A stretch of 10,074 bases of DNA from an uncultured Hungatella sp. (GCA_910586845.1 CAJUJV010000093.1:3193-13266), one strand, 5' to 3'; positions 1-6,586 are shown, numbered from the stretch's first letter. The notes: a model not told the origin generated them from the letters alone. Made by a program: numbers and translations.

Positions 1-520
1 CGGCAACACCCAGTACGGCAACAACAACAGCTACTGTCAGGACAACGAGATCTCCTGGCTGGACTGGGGCCTTCTGGAAAAAAACCGGGAACTGTTCGAA
101 TTTTTCCGGTTTATGATCGCATACCGCCATGAACACACCGTGATCCGGCGCAAACTGCCTGATGCCATCTGCGGCATGGAAAGCCTTCACACCCATGGTC
201 TCAATGCGGATGACTGGAATATTCCGCCGGAGGCCAGGACCTTCTCCGTCAGTTTTGCCGGTTATGACAGGAAGAAAGGTCATGATGATCTGGTCTATCT
301 GTCCATCAACGCCGACTGGAAGGACGCCTGTATCACCCTGCCCAATCTCCATCACCGCGGAGCCTGGTATCTCAGCGTCAACACCTATGGCGACGGCCAC
401 GGGCAGTATACCTATCCCCCGGGCCAGGAGGTGCGGATCGACAATGATTTTATCCTCCGCCCCCGTTCCGTGGCCGTGTTTACAGGCAGGCCTTTCCTGG
501 AAGGGAGAGGCGGCGGCTGA
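1..520 (+). CDS. glgX: Glycogen debranching enzyme, GlgX/isoamylase type (3' part only)
   Basis: This is the C-terminal part (172 residues, frame starting at base 2) of a GH13 alpha-1,6-glucan debranching enzyme; the rest lies left of the window. Near its start it has YGNNNSYCQDNEISWLDW, a motif typical of GlgX/TreX isoamylases, where the DNEISW segment follows the catalytic barrel motifs. The helical part RFMIAYRHEHTVIRRKL and a final all-beta region with LVYLSINADW and SVAVFTGRP match the usual C-terminal beta-sandwich. The family hydrolyses alpha-1,6 branches of glycogen or limit dextrins in the cytoplasm. The nucleophile and acid/base residues are outside the window, so activity cannot be judged. 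The gene ends in TGA, about 40 nt before a strong hairpin terminator, and is convergent with the ABC exporter operon. Isoamylase or a pullulanase-like relative is possible, but GlgX is the best fit. Confidence 0.88.
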   Translation, partial: GNTQYGNNNSYCQDNEISWLDWGLLEKNRELFEFFRFMIAYRHEHTVIRRKLPDAICGMESLHTHGLNADDWNIPPEARTFSVSFAGYDRKKGHDDLVYLSINADWKDACITLPNLHHRGAWYLSVNTYGDGHGQYTYPPGQEVRIDNDFILRPRSVAVFTGRPFLEGRGGG

Positions 521-562
521 GATTATGATCCTGCCGCCACTGCCTTCCGTTTCTGCAGCAAG

Positions 563-600
563 ACAGGCGGACAGGGAGAAAAACTTCCCTGTCCGCCTGT
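563..600. terminator. Convergent hairpin terminator between glgX and the ABC operon
   Basis: A perfect 15-bp inverted repeat (563-577 with 586-600, arm ACAGGCGGACAGGGA) encloses an 8-nt loop, GAAAAACT. It sits between the stop codons of two converging genes (520 and 631), so it probably ends transcription from both sides. The T tract is weak: on the + strand there is only a short TTTT about 15 nt after the stem, and on the - strand none. Termination therefore rests mainly on stem strength. Confidence 0.8.
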
Positions 601-630
601 GTTATATGACCTGTATTTTGCTGCATGGCC

Positions 631-2520
631 TTAATCCAGTTCTTTTAATCCTGTATACAGTTCGAAGTATCTTCCTTTCATCTCCAGCAGTTCCTCATGA
701 TCGCCTCTCTCGATGACCTCTCCCTGCTCCAGCACCATGATGGCATTGGCATTGCGCACGGTAGACAGCCGGTGGGCAATGACAAACGTGGTTCTGTCTG
801 CCATAAGACGGTCCATGCCGTGTTCGATGTGTTTTTCGGTTCTGGTATCCACGGAGCTGGTGGCCTCGTCCAGGACCAGGATCGGGGCCCTGGACACGGC
901 TGCCCTGGCTATATTGAGGAGCTGCCGCTGTCCCTGGCTCAGATTGGCCCCGTCTCCTTCCAGCATGGTATCATATCCCTGGGGAAGCCTCATGATAAAG
1001 GAGTGGGCCGAGGCAGTCTTTGCCGCCTGGATCACCTCCTCATCCGTGGCATCCAGTCTTCCGTAGCGGATATTTTCCCGGACGGTTCCCGTAAACAGAT
1101 GGGTATCCTGAAGGACCATGGCGATATTCTGCCGCAGATGATTCCGGTTCAGTTTTCTGATATCCACCCCGTCGATGGAAATGGTACCCGACTGGATATC
1201 ATAAAAACGGTTCAGAAGATTGGTGATGGTAGTCTTTCCCGCACCTGTGGATCCCACAAAGGCGATCTTCTGCCCCGGTTTGGCATACAGGCTGATATCC
1301 TTTAAGATCGTTTTTCCGGGCCGGTAGCCAAATGTCACATGATCCAGGACCACATGGCCTTTCATGGGATCCAGGACTGCCGCATCTTCCCTGTCCGGCT
1401 CTTCCGGTTCCTGATCCATGACCGCAAATACTCTCTCCGCTCCTGCCAGTGCGGAAAACACATTGCTGACCTGCATGGAGATCTCGTTAATGGGGCGGCT
1501 GAAATGTCTGGAAAAATTCAGAAATACTGTCAGGCCGCCTACGTCAAAGTTCTTCCACACGCACAGAAGGCCGCCGATACAGGCTGTAAGGGAGTAATTG
1601 ATCTGGCTGAGATTTCCCATAATAGGCCCCATGATGCCGCCGAAAAACTGGGCTCTGATCTGATTGTCTCTCAGATCTCTGTTCAGAAGGCCGAATTCCT
1701 CCATGGCCGTCTCTTCATGGCAGAATACTTTGACTACTTTCTGGCCGGTGATGGTCTCCTCCACGTAGCCGTTGACTGCTCCCAGGGAAGTCTGCTGGGC
1801 CGAGAAATACTTCTGGCTCCGCCTGGCCACCGCTCCTCCGGCCTTCATCATCAGGGGAACCATGACAAGAGTCACGACCGTCAGATATACATTGGTATAG
1901 ATCATAAGCCCCAGAGTCCCCACGATGCTGAGGGCTCCGGAAAACAGCTGGACCAGGGTGTTGGACAGCATCTGTCCCACAGTGTCCACATCGTTGGTAA
2001 AGCGGCTCATGAGATCGCCGTTGCTGTTGGTGTCATAAAATCTCACCGGCAGTGTCTGCATCCTGGAAAACAGGTCATTGCGGATCTTCTGAAGGGCGTT
2101 TTGAGCCACTGTGAGCATAACCCTGGCCTGGGCATAGTTGGCGGCAACTCCGATGCCATAGATCGCGGCCATAAGGATCAGTGCCCTGGCCAGCCCTGCC
2201 GCATCGCCTCTGCTTCCGTCTGCCGGGACAATATAGCGGTTGATAATGGGTCTGAGCATATAGGAGCCGGCCAGAGAGGCCACGGTATTGACCATGACAC
2301 AGAAGAGGGCCAGAACCATCTTTCCCTTATCTTCATTCAGATACCCAAGGAGCCGTCTCACCGTTTCCCTGCTGTTCTTAGGTGTCCCCTTGTTAGCCAT
2401 GGCAGCTCTGCGCCTTCCCGGACCTCCCGGGCCTCCGGGACCCATAGGTCCTCTGGGCGCGGCAACGGCTCTTCCGTACCGTTTTTTCAGGCTGTCCAGT
2501 TTTTTCTGGTCATCTCTCAT
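631..2520 (-). CDS. ABC exporter half-transporter, canonical catalytic subunit with LSQGQ signature
   Basis: A 629-residue membrane-fused ABC exporter subunit, probably for drug, lipid or peptide efflux. Residues about 65-360 form the six-helix type I exporter domain. The nucleotide-binding domain follows, with A-loop Tyr399, Walker A GSTGAGKTT (423-431), Q-loop Gln471, Walker B ILVLDE with catalytic Glu552, D-loop SSVD, and H-loop His583. The signature is LSQGQ (527-531) rather than LSGGQ. This matches the TM288/BmrD-type partner, which carries the intact Walker B and switch His and gives its weak signature to the non-hydrolysing site. The N-terminus is extended by about 50 basic residues, including a Gly/Pro run (24-35). 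The ATG overlaps the partner's TGA (ATGA), with AAGGAGGT six bases upstream, so the start is firm. The substrate cannot be read from sequence. Confidence 0.93.
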   Translation of the reverse strand: MRDDQKKLDSLKKRYGRAVAAPRGPMGPGGPGGPGRRRAAMANKGTPKNSRETVRRLLGYLNEDKGKMVLALFCVMVNTVASLAGSYMLRPIINRYIVPADGSRGDAAGLARALILMAAIYGIGVAANYAQARVMLTVAQNALQKIRNDLFSRMQTLPVRFYDTNSNGDLMSRFTNDVDTVGQMLSNTLVQLFSGALSIVGTLGLMIYTNVYLTVVTLVMVPLMMKAGGAVARRSQKYFSAQQTSLGAVNGYVEETITGQKVVKVFCHEETAMEEFGLLNRDLRDNQIRAQFFGGIMGPIMGNLSQINYSLTACIGGLLCVWKNFDVGGLTVFLNFSRHFSRPINEISMQVSNVFSALAGAERVFAVMDQEPEEPDREDAAVLDPMKGHVVLDHVTFGYRPGKTILKDISLYAKPGQKIAFVGSTGAGKTTITNLLNRFYDIQSGTISIDGVDIRKLNRNHLRQNIAMVLQDTHLFTGTVRENIRYGRLDATDEEVIQAAKTASAHSFIMRLPQGYDTMLEGDGANLSQGQRQLLNIARAAVSRAPILVLDEATSSVDTRTEKHIEHGMDRLMADRTTFVIAHRLSTVRNANAIMVLEQGEVIERGDHEELLEMKGRYFELYTGLKELD

Positions 2521-4256
2521 GCGCTCACCTCCTTCTCCCGGTCTCTCTGTGAATAGTAGATCTCCTGATAGGCCTGACAGCCGGCCATCAGCTCTTTGTG
2601 GCTGCCGGCTCCTATGATCCTGCCTTCATCCAGGACCAGGATCTGATCCGCTTCCTCCACGGAGCTGATCCTCTGTGCGATGATGATCTTGGTCGTATCT
2701 TTTAAGGTAGTGGAAAAACATTCCCTTATCCTTGCTTCCGTAGCCGTATCCACAGCGCTGGTGCTGTCGTCCAGGATCAGGATCTTCGGCTTTTTCAGCA
2801 GAGCCCTGGCGATACAAAGCCTCTGTTTCTGCCCTCCCGATACATTGACGCCTCCCTGCCCCAGATCTTTCTGATATCCTTCGGAAAAAGAGGAGATGAA
2901 GCCGTGAGCCTGAGCGCTCTCTGCAGCCTGTTCCAGATCCCCGGCTGAGGCGTTTTCATCGCCCCACCGAAGATTTTCTTCAATAGTCCCGGAGAACAGC
3001 ACATTTTTCTGGAGCACCATCCCCACCCCTTCCCTCAGATTGGTCAGGGAATACTCTCTCACGTCCACGCCGTCCACCAGAACCCGTCCCTCTGTGACGT
3101 CATACAGCCTCGGGATCAGCTGGACCAGGCTGGTCTTGCCGCTTCCGGTAGCCCCGATGATCCCTATGGTCTGCCCCGGTTTTGCCTTAAAGCTGATATG
3201 GGATAAAACCTTCGCTCCTGCCTCCCTGTGATAGCTGAAGCTGACATCCTGAAACTCCACCTCCCCTTTCTCCACAGCCAGATCTTTTCGGGAACTGTCG
3301 TCGTCTGTCAGATCGATCTTTGTATCCATCACTTCATTGATACGCCGGATAGATGCCATGGCCCGGGAGCTCTGGAGGAATACCATGGAGACCATCATCA
3401 GAGACATGAGGATCTGCACGATATAGGTGGTAAAGGCAGTCAGATCTCCTACCAGCATGGTCCCTCCGATGATCATATTTCCTCCGTACCACACGACTGC
3501 CAGAGTCGTGATATTCATGGCCAGAGTCATCACCGGCATGGTCATGATCACCACTTTCATGGCATTGAGGCTGCTCTCCTTCAGGTCAAGGTTGGTTTTC
3601 TTAAACTTCTCTTCTTCAAAATCCTCTCTGACGAAAGACTTGACAACCCGCACATTGGTCAGGGCTTCCTGAATCCCCGAATTCAGCCGGTCCAGCTTCT
3701 TCTGCATCACCGTGAATCTGGGAAATGCCGTCTTCAGAATCAGGAAGATTGCCAGAGTCAGAAACGGAATCACCACCAGGATCACGAAAGCCAGTTTTTT
3801 ATTCATCACAAACGCCATAATCAGAGCTCCTATGAGCATCCCCGGAGCCCTGAACATCATCCTCAGTCCCATCATGGTCACATGCTGAACCTGCTGGATA
3901 TCGTTGGTCAGACGGGTCACCAGCGATCCCGTGCTGTACTGGTCGATATTCTGAAAAGAAAATTTCTGCACCTTTGCAAACAGATCCGCCCTGAGGTCAC
4001 TGGTAAAACAGATGGAGGCTTTGGAAGAAAAATAAGCTCCCCCCACGCCTCCCACAGCCATAAGCGTGGCGAATACCACCATCACCGCTCCCACTCCTAT
4101 GATGTAGGACATATCTCTCTGATCCACTCCGTGATTGATGATCATGGACATCAGTTTGGGCAGCATGATCTCCCCCAGAACTTCTGTCAGCATGCACAGA
4201 GGCGCCAGAATAAATGATGCCATATAGGGCTTTATATATTTTTCATATCTCTTCAC
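2517..4256 (-). CDS. ABC exporter half-transporter with degenerate ATPase motifs
   Basis: A 579-residue ABC exporter subunit with an N-terminal six-helix domain (about 12-300) and a nucleotide-binding domain: A-loop Tyr342, Walker A GATGSGKTS (368-376), Q-loop Gln416 and canonical signature VSGGQ (472-476). Two catalytic positions are changed. Walker B reads ILILDD, giving Asp497 where Glu is expected, and the switch His is Gln528 (IIIAQRISS). In heterodimeric exporters such as TM287/288, BmrC/D and LmrC/D, one subunit carries exactly these changes and forms the degenerate ATP site. The downstream gene supplies the complementary motifs. Translation starts at GTG (4256-4254), directly after the TAG of marR, with AGGAGG eight bases upstream; the next in-frame ATG is 11 codons in and has no better site. 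Function is export driven by the consensus site; substrate unknown. Confidence 0.93.
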   Translation of the reverse strand: MKRYEKYIKPYMASFILAPLCMLTEVLGEIMLPKLMSMIINHGVDQRDMSYIIGVGAVMVVFATLMAVGGVGGAYFSSKASICFTSDLRADLFAKVQKFSFQNIDQYSTGSLVTRLTNDIQQVQHVTMMGLRMMFRAPGMLIGALIMAFVMNKKLAFVILVVIPFLTLAIFLILKTAFPRFTVMQKKLDRLNSGIQEALTNVRVVKSFVREDFEEEKFKKTNLDLKESSLNAMKVVIMTMPVMTLAMNITTLAVVWYGGNMIIGGTMLVGDLTAFTTYIVQILMSLMMVSMVFLQSSRAMASIRRINEVMDTKIDLTDDDSSRKDLAVEKGEVEFQDVSFSYHREAGAKVLSHISFKAKPGQTIGIIGATGSGKTSLVQLIPRLYDVTEGRVLVDGVDVREYSLTNLREGVGMVLQKNVLFSGTIEENLRWGDENASAGDLEQAAESAQAHGFISSFSEGYQKDLGQGGVNVSGGQKQRLCIARALLKKPKILILDDSTSAVDTATEARIRECFSTTLKDTTKIIIAQRISSVEEADQILVLDEGRIIGAGSHKELMAGCQAYQEIYYSQRDREKEVSA

Positions 4257-4802
4257 CTACAGTTCCTCCTCTCCTGTCTCCTGCCTGTTTTCATTCTCCC
4301 CAAAGCCTTCCAGGTTCTCATATATCCGGTCAAGGAGTTCTCCCAGCATCCGGTAATCTTCCTGGGAAAATCCCCGGAACATGGCCTTCTCGATCTCTTC
4401 AAAAACCAGGACACTGTATCTGGCTACCTCCATGCCTTTCTCCGTGATGCAGATCTTATTATACCGGTTATCCCGGGGATCCACGACCCGCCTTACATAA
4501 CCGCCCTGCTCCAGTTTCTTGAGAGACACCGCGATGGTCGCCGTCGAAACTCCCTGGTTTTTGGCCAGCTCCTTCTGGGAGAGATTGGGGTAATCGGCGA
4601 TGTACATCAGCAGCTGGTGCTGGCTTCTGAACACTCCTGTCGAGTTCAGCTTTCCCTCCAGGACTCTTCTGTGCCTCCGGTTGGTCCGTATAAATTTTCC
4701 GATCACCTCTGATCCCGGAGTCTTTCCATGCCTGAATTCTCCCACAATGTTTTCCTCCTCTCTCATGGCCGGAACCTTTTTATCCCATACTCTCTGAAAC
4801 AT
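4257..4802 (-). CDS. MarR-family transcriptional regulator of the ABC exporter operon
   Basis: The longest reading is 181 residues. A winged helix-turn-helix spans about residues 57-125: a helix around FRSQHQLLMYIADY, then LSQKELAKNQGVSTATIAVSLKKLEQGGYVRR as helix-turn-recognition helix (residues 74-105), and the wing DPRDNRYNKI with the conserved Asp-Arg of MarR wings. Flanking helices serve dimerisation. MarR proteins are dimeric repressors released by small ligands or oxidants and often sit before the exporter they control, as here: the TAG stop abuts the GTG of the first ABC gene. The start is uncertain. The ATG at 4802 has GGAG touching it, with no spacer, while a GTG at 4745-4743 has AGGAGG eight bases upstream and would give 162 residues, closer to the usual family length. 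The C-terminus is an acidic tail. The inducer is unknown. Confidence 0.92.
   Translation of the reverse strand: MFQRVWDKKVPAMREEENIVGEFRHGKTPGSEVIGKFIRTNRRHRRVLEGKLNSTGVFRSQHQLLMYIADYPNLSQKELAKNQGVSTATIAVSLKKLEQGGYVRRVVDPRDNRYNKICITEKGMEVARYSVLVFEEIEKAMFRGFSQEDYRMLGELLDRIYENLEGFGENENRQETGEEEL
4265..4270 (-). promoter_or_regulatory. Ribosome binding site that fixes the GTG start of the first ABC gene
   Basis: AGGAGG on the - strand lies inside the last codons of marR, eight bases before the GTG at 4256-4254. It decides the non-ATG start and implies that ribosomes finishing marR can reinitiate on the transporter gene. Confidence 0.8.
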
Positions 4803-4835
4803 CTCCTGTCCGCTCCATGTCCGGCCATTCGATTT

Positions 4836-4880
4836 GTTAGCTAATCATTAATCAGCTTACGATTAGGTAGCTAACTATCT
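4836..4880 (-). promoter_or_regulatory. Putative MarR operator: three 15-nt AGCT repeats
   Basis: Three imperfect 15-nt repeats lie head to tail at 4836-4850, 4851-4865 and 4866-4880, each with AGCT at the same place (4839, 4854 and 4869). The outer copies also form an inverted pair, GTTAGCTA (4836-4843) and TAGCTAAC (4868-4875), and TTAGCTAA (4837-4844) is itself a perfect palindrome. The block begins just downstream of the -10 box, so bound protein would cover the transcription start. This is where an autoregulating MarR would be expected to sit. Binding itself is inferred. Confidence 0.6.
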
Positions 4881-4884
4881 TCTT

Positions 4885-4912
4885 ATTATAGCGTCTTTTC
4901 ATCTGAATTCAA
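4885..4912 (-). promoter_or_regulatory. Sigma-A type promoter of the marR-ABC operon
   Basis: On the - strand, TTGAAT (4912-4907) is followed after 16 bases by a perfect TATAAT (4890-4885). The expected start is near 4878, about 75 nt before the ATG at 4802 or about 133 nt before the GTG at 4745. The putative operator begins within the first few transcribed bases. Confidence 0.75.
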
Positions 4913-5023
4913 GTATTTGCACTGATTTTTATAATTTTTTTATAAAAGAAGTCGAACCACACCACATGCCGGGCTCTCAGAGCAGGCTGCCGACTGGCGG
5001 TAATACTCTTTTGGGGACCTGTG
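4913..5023. other. Intergenic stretch with no recognised gene
   Basis: This lies between the terminator of the purF-like gene and the marR promoter. The part near 4921-4950 is AT-rich, with A and T runs that could act as an UP-element-like region upstream of the marR -35 box. The part near 4965-5020 is GC-richer and holds only short, weak hairpins. A same-strand reading frame crosses it from inside the purF-like gene, but it has no family resemblance or start signal. I see no RNA gene. Confidence 0.5.
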
Positions 5024-5070
5024 CATAAAAGGCTGCTCCGGGAATCCCATGGACCCCCGAAACAGCCTTT
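5024..5070 (-). terminator. Terminator after the purF-like gene
   Basis: Complementary arms at 5028-5042 and 5056-5070 form a 15-bp stem including two G-U pairs when read on the - strand (left arm AAAGGCTGTTTCGGG), with a 13-nt loop. The stem ends in CCTTTTATG, a short T tract. It starts 16 nt beyond the stop codon at 5087 and is well placed to end that transcript. Confidence 0.7.
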
Positions 5071-5086
5071 GTCATAAAATCTCCGA

Positions 5087-6502
5087 TCATTCTCTTCCGT
5101 CGAAACAGTAGGTGCAGACTTTGCACCTGGGCAGTCCGATAGATTCCACCAGATCATCCACTCTGTGATAGCGGAGGGATGTAAAGTTCTGCCGTTTGCA
5201 GATCTCCGAGCACATGCACTCATACCGGTCGCTGGAAGGATCCGCATATTCATCCAGCACCTTCTCTGCGTTCTCTCCTTCCTTCTCCAGGATCACCTGC
5301 CTGGTGATCAGATCCAATTCTGATTTGGAGCGGGAGAAATTCAGGTACCGGCAGCCATATAAGAGAGGCGGGCAGGCAGGGCGGACATGTACCTCTTTTG
5401 CCCCGCTCTGATACAGGAATTCCGTGGTCTCCCGAAGCTGGGTCCCCCTGACGATGGAGTCATCGATCAGAAGAAGCTTTTTGTTCTCGATCAGCGCCTT
5501 TACGGGGATCAGTTTCATACGGGCGATCAGATTCCTCTGTTCCTGGGTCGTAGGCATAAAGGACCTGGGCCAGGTAGGTGTATACTTGATAAAGGGACGG
5601 GCAAAAGGAATCTTGGATTCATTGGCATACCCGATGGCATGAGCGATGCCGGAATCCGGGACACCTGCTACCATGTCGGGCTGTATGTTGCCGGCTGCCG
5701 CATCCCGCCGGGCCAGCATGCTTCCGCAGCGATACCTCATCTCCTCCACATTGATTCCTTCATAGGAAGAGGTGGGATAACCGTAATAGACCCAGAGGAA
5801 GGAGCAGATCCTCATCTCTTCCCGGGGAGGACTCACAGTCTCCACTTCATCGGGAGTGATCCTGACGATCTCGCCGGGGCCCAGCTCCCGGTAATCACTG
5901 TAACCCAGATTGATATAGGCAAAATTCTCAAAGGACACACAGAAGCCGTCTTCCTTTTTCCCAAGAACCAGAGGAGTCCTTCCCAGCCTGTCTCTGGCAG
6001 CATAGACCTCCTCCTTGGTCATCAAAAGCAGCGTCATGGATCCGTCCACGAGCTCCTGAACATACCGGATCCCCTCTGTAATACTGTCCTTTTTACAGAT
6101 CAGGGAGGCCACCAGTTCCGTAGCGTTGACCTGACCGCTGGTCATCTCCTGAAAATGAGCATTTCCATGAGAATAGACTTCCTCCAGAAGCGTATCAAAA
6201 TTATTGATCTTGCCTACTGTGGCAATGGCAAAGCTTCCCAGATGAGACTGGATCAGCAGAGGCTGGGGCTCATAGTCGGAGATACTGGCAATTCCCATAT
6301 TGCCTTTCATCTCCTGTACGTCTCTCTCAAATTTAGTCCGAAATGGGGAATTTTCAATGTTATGGATAGCCCTGTTAAAGCCTTCAGGACCATAAGTGGC
6401 CATACCGCCTCGCCTGGTTCCCAGGTGGGAATGGTAGTCTATTCCGTAAAACAACTCCAGCACACAGCTTCTCCTGGAAATAACTCCAAAAATACCTCCC
6501 AT
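5087..6502 (-). CDS. PurF-like (amidophosphoribosyltransferase family) protein lacking the glutaminase nucleophile
   Basis: A 471-residue protein with the full PurF layout: N-terminal Ntn glutaminase fold (about 2-225) and type I phosphoribosyltransferase domain (about 230-471). The PRTase half is well kept: GVPDSGIAHAIGYA (280-293), RMKLIPVKALIE (328-339) and PRPP motif LLLIDDSIVRGT (343-354). Cys233, Cys384 and the C-terminal CKVCTYC (460-466) match the positions that bind a [4Fe-4S] cluster in Bacillus PurF. The glutaminase half looks dead. The protein begins MGGIFGV where PurF has Cys-Gly-(I/V)-Phe-Gly, and the codon is GGA. The usual GHxRY(S/A)T is IASISDY (71-77), the AHNGN loop is ATVGK (94-98), and SDTEV is NATEL (126-130). 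AAAGGAG lies just upstream of the ATG, so no propeptide is hidden. Family membership is firm; PRPP amidation from glutamine is improbable. Ammonia-dependent, regulatory or other PRPP-linked roles remain possible. Confidence 0.85.
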   Translation of the reverse strand: MGGIFGVISRRSCVLELFYGIDYHSHLGTRRGGMATYGPEGFNRAIHNIENSPFRTKFERDVQEMKGNMGIASISDYEPQPLLIQSHLGSFAIATVGKINNFDTLLEEVYSHGNAHFQEMTSGQVNATELVASLICKKDSITEGIRYVQELVDGSMTLLLMTKEEVYAARDRLGRTPLVLGKKEDGFCVSFENFAYINLGYSDYRELGPGEIVRITPDEVETVSPPREEMRICSFLWVYYGYPTSSYEGINVEEMRYRCGSMLARRDAAAGNIQPDMVAGVPDSGIAHAIGYANESKIPFARPFIKYTPTWPRSFMPTTQEQRNLIARMKLIPVKALIENKKLLLIDDSIVRGTQLRETTEFLYQSGAKEVHVRPACPPLLYGCRYLNFSRSKSELDLITRQVILEKEGENAEKVLDEYADPSSDRYECMCSEICKRQNFTSLRYHRVDDLVESIGLPRCKVCTYCFDGRE

Positions 6503-6550
6503 ATCCGCTCTCCTTTTTTTACAATTTACGTGGATGAAAAAACAAGCTTT

Positions 6551-6579
6551 AGTATAGCACGTTCCTCTTGCTCCGTAAA
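6551..6579 (-). promoter_or_regulatory. Promoter of the purF-like gene
   Basis: On the - strand, TTTACG (6579-6574) and TATACT (6556-6551) are 17 bases apart. The -10 box is preceded by TGC, making an extended -10 element. The start would be near 6544, giving a leader of about 40 nt, too short for a purine riboswitch. The gene can thus be expressed apart from lon-engB, although readthrough from engB is also possible, since I see no clear terminator between them. Confidence 0.65.
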
Positions 6580-6586
6580 GGAAAAT

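Noticed and set aside
24..36. AACAACAACAG short triplet run considered as a repeat
   Set aside because: It encodes the conserved Asn-Asn-Asn of the GlgX motif and is not a repeat element.
1339..2556. 405-codon + strand frame opposite the LSQGQ ABC subunit
   Set aside because: Antisense shadow of a gene whose motifs are complete; the composition is not protein-like.
3228..4217. 329-codon + strand frame, very His-rich, opposite the degenerate ABC subunit
   Set aside because: The His and Gln richness comes from reading the complement of Met, Ile and Val codons. No start signal or family resemblance was seen.
4965..5023. Small hairpins (for example around GCTCTCAGAGC) considered as a small RNA or attachment site
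   Set aside because: The stems are only 4-5 bp with no promoter, terminator or flanking repeat, so chance is sufficient.
4909..5253. 114-codon - strand frame beginning inside the purF-like gene and running past its stop
   Set aside because: It overlaps conserved coding sequence in another frame, crosses the terminator hairpin and resembles no known family, so neither a separate gene nor a programmed frameshift is supported.
6503..6586. Possible purine riboswitch or T-box before the purF-like gene
   Set aside because: The predicted leader is only about 40 nt and lacks any aptamer-like conserved core.
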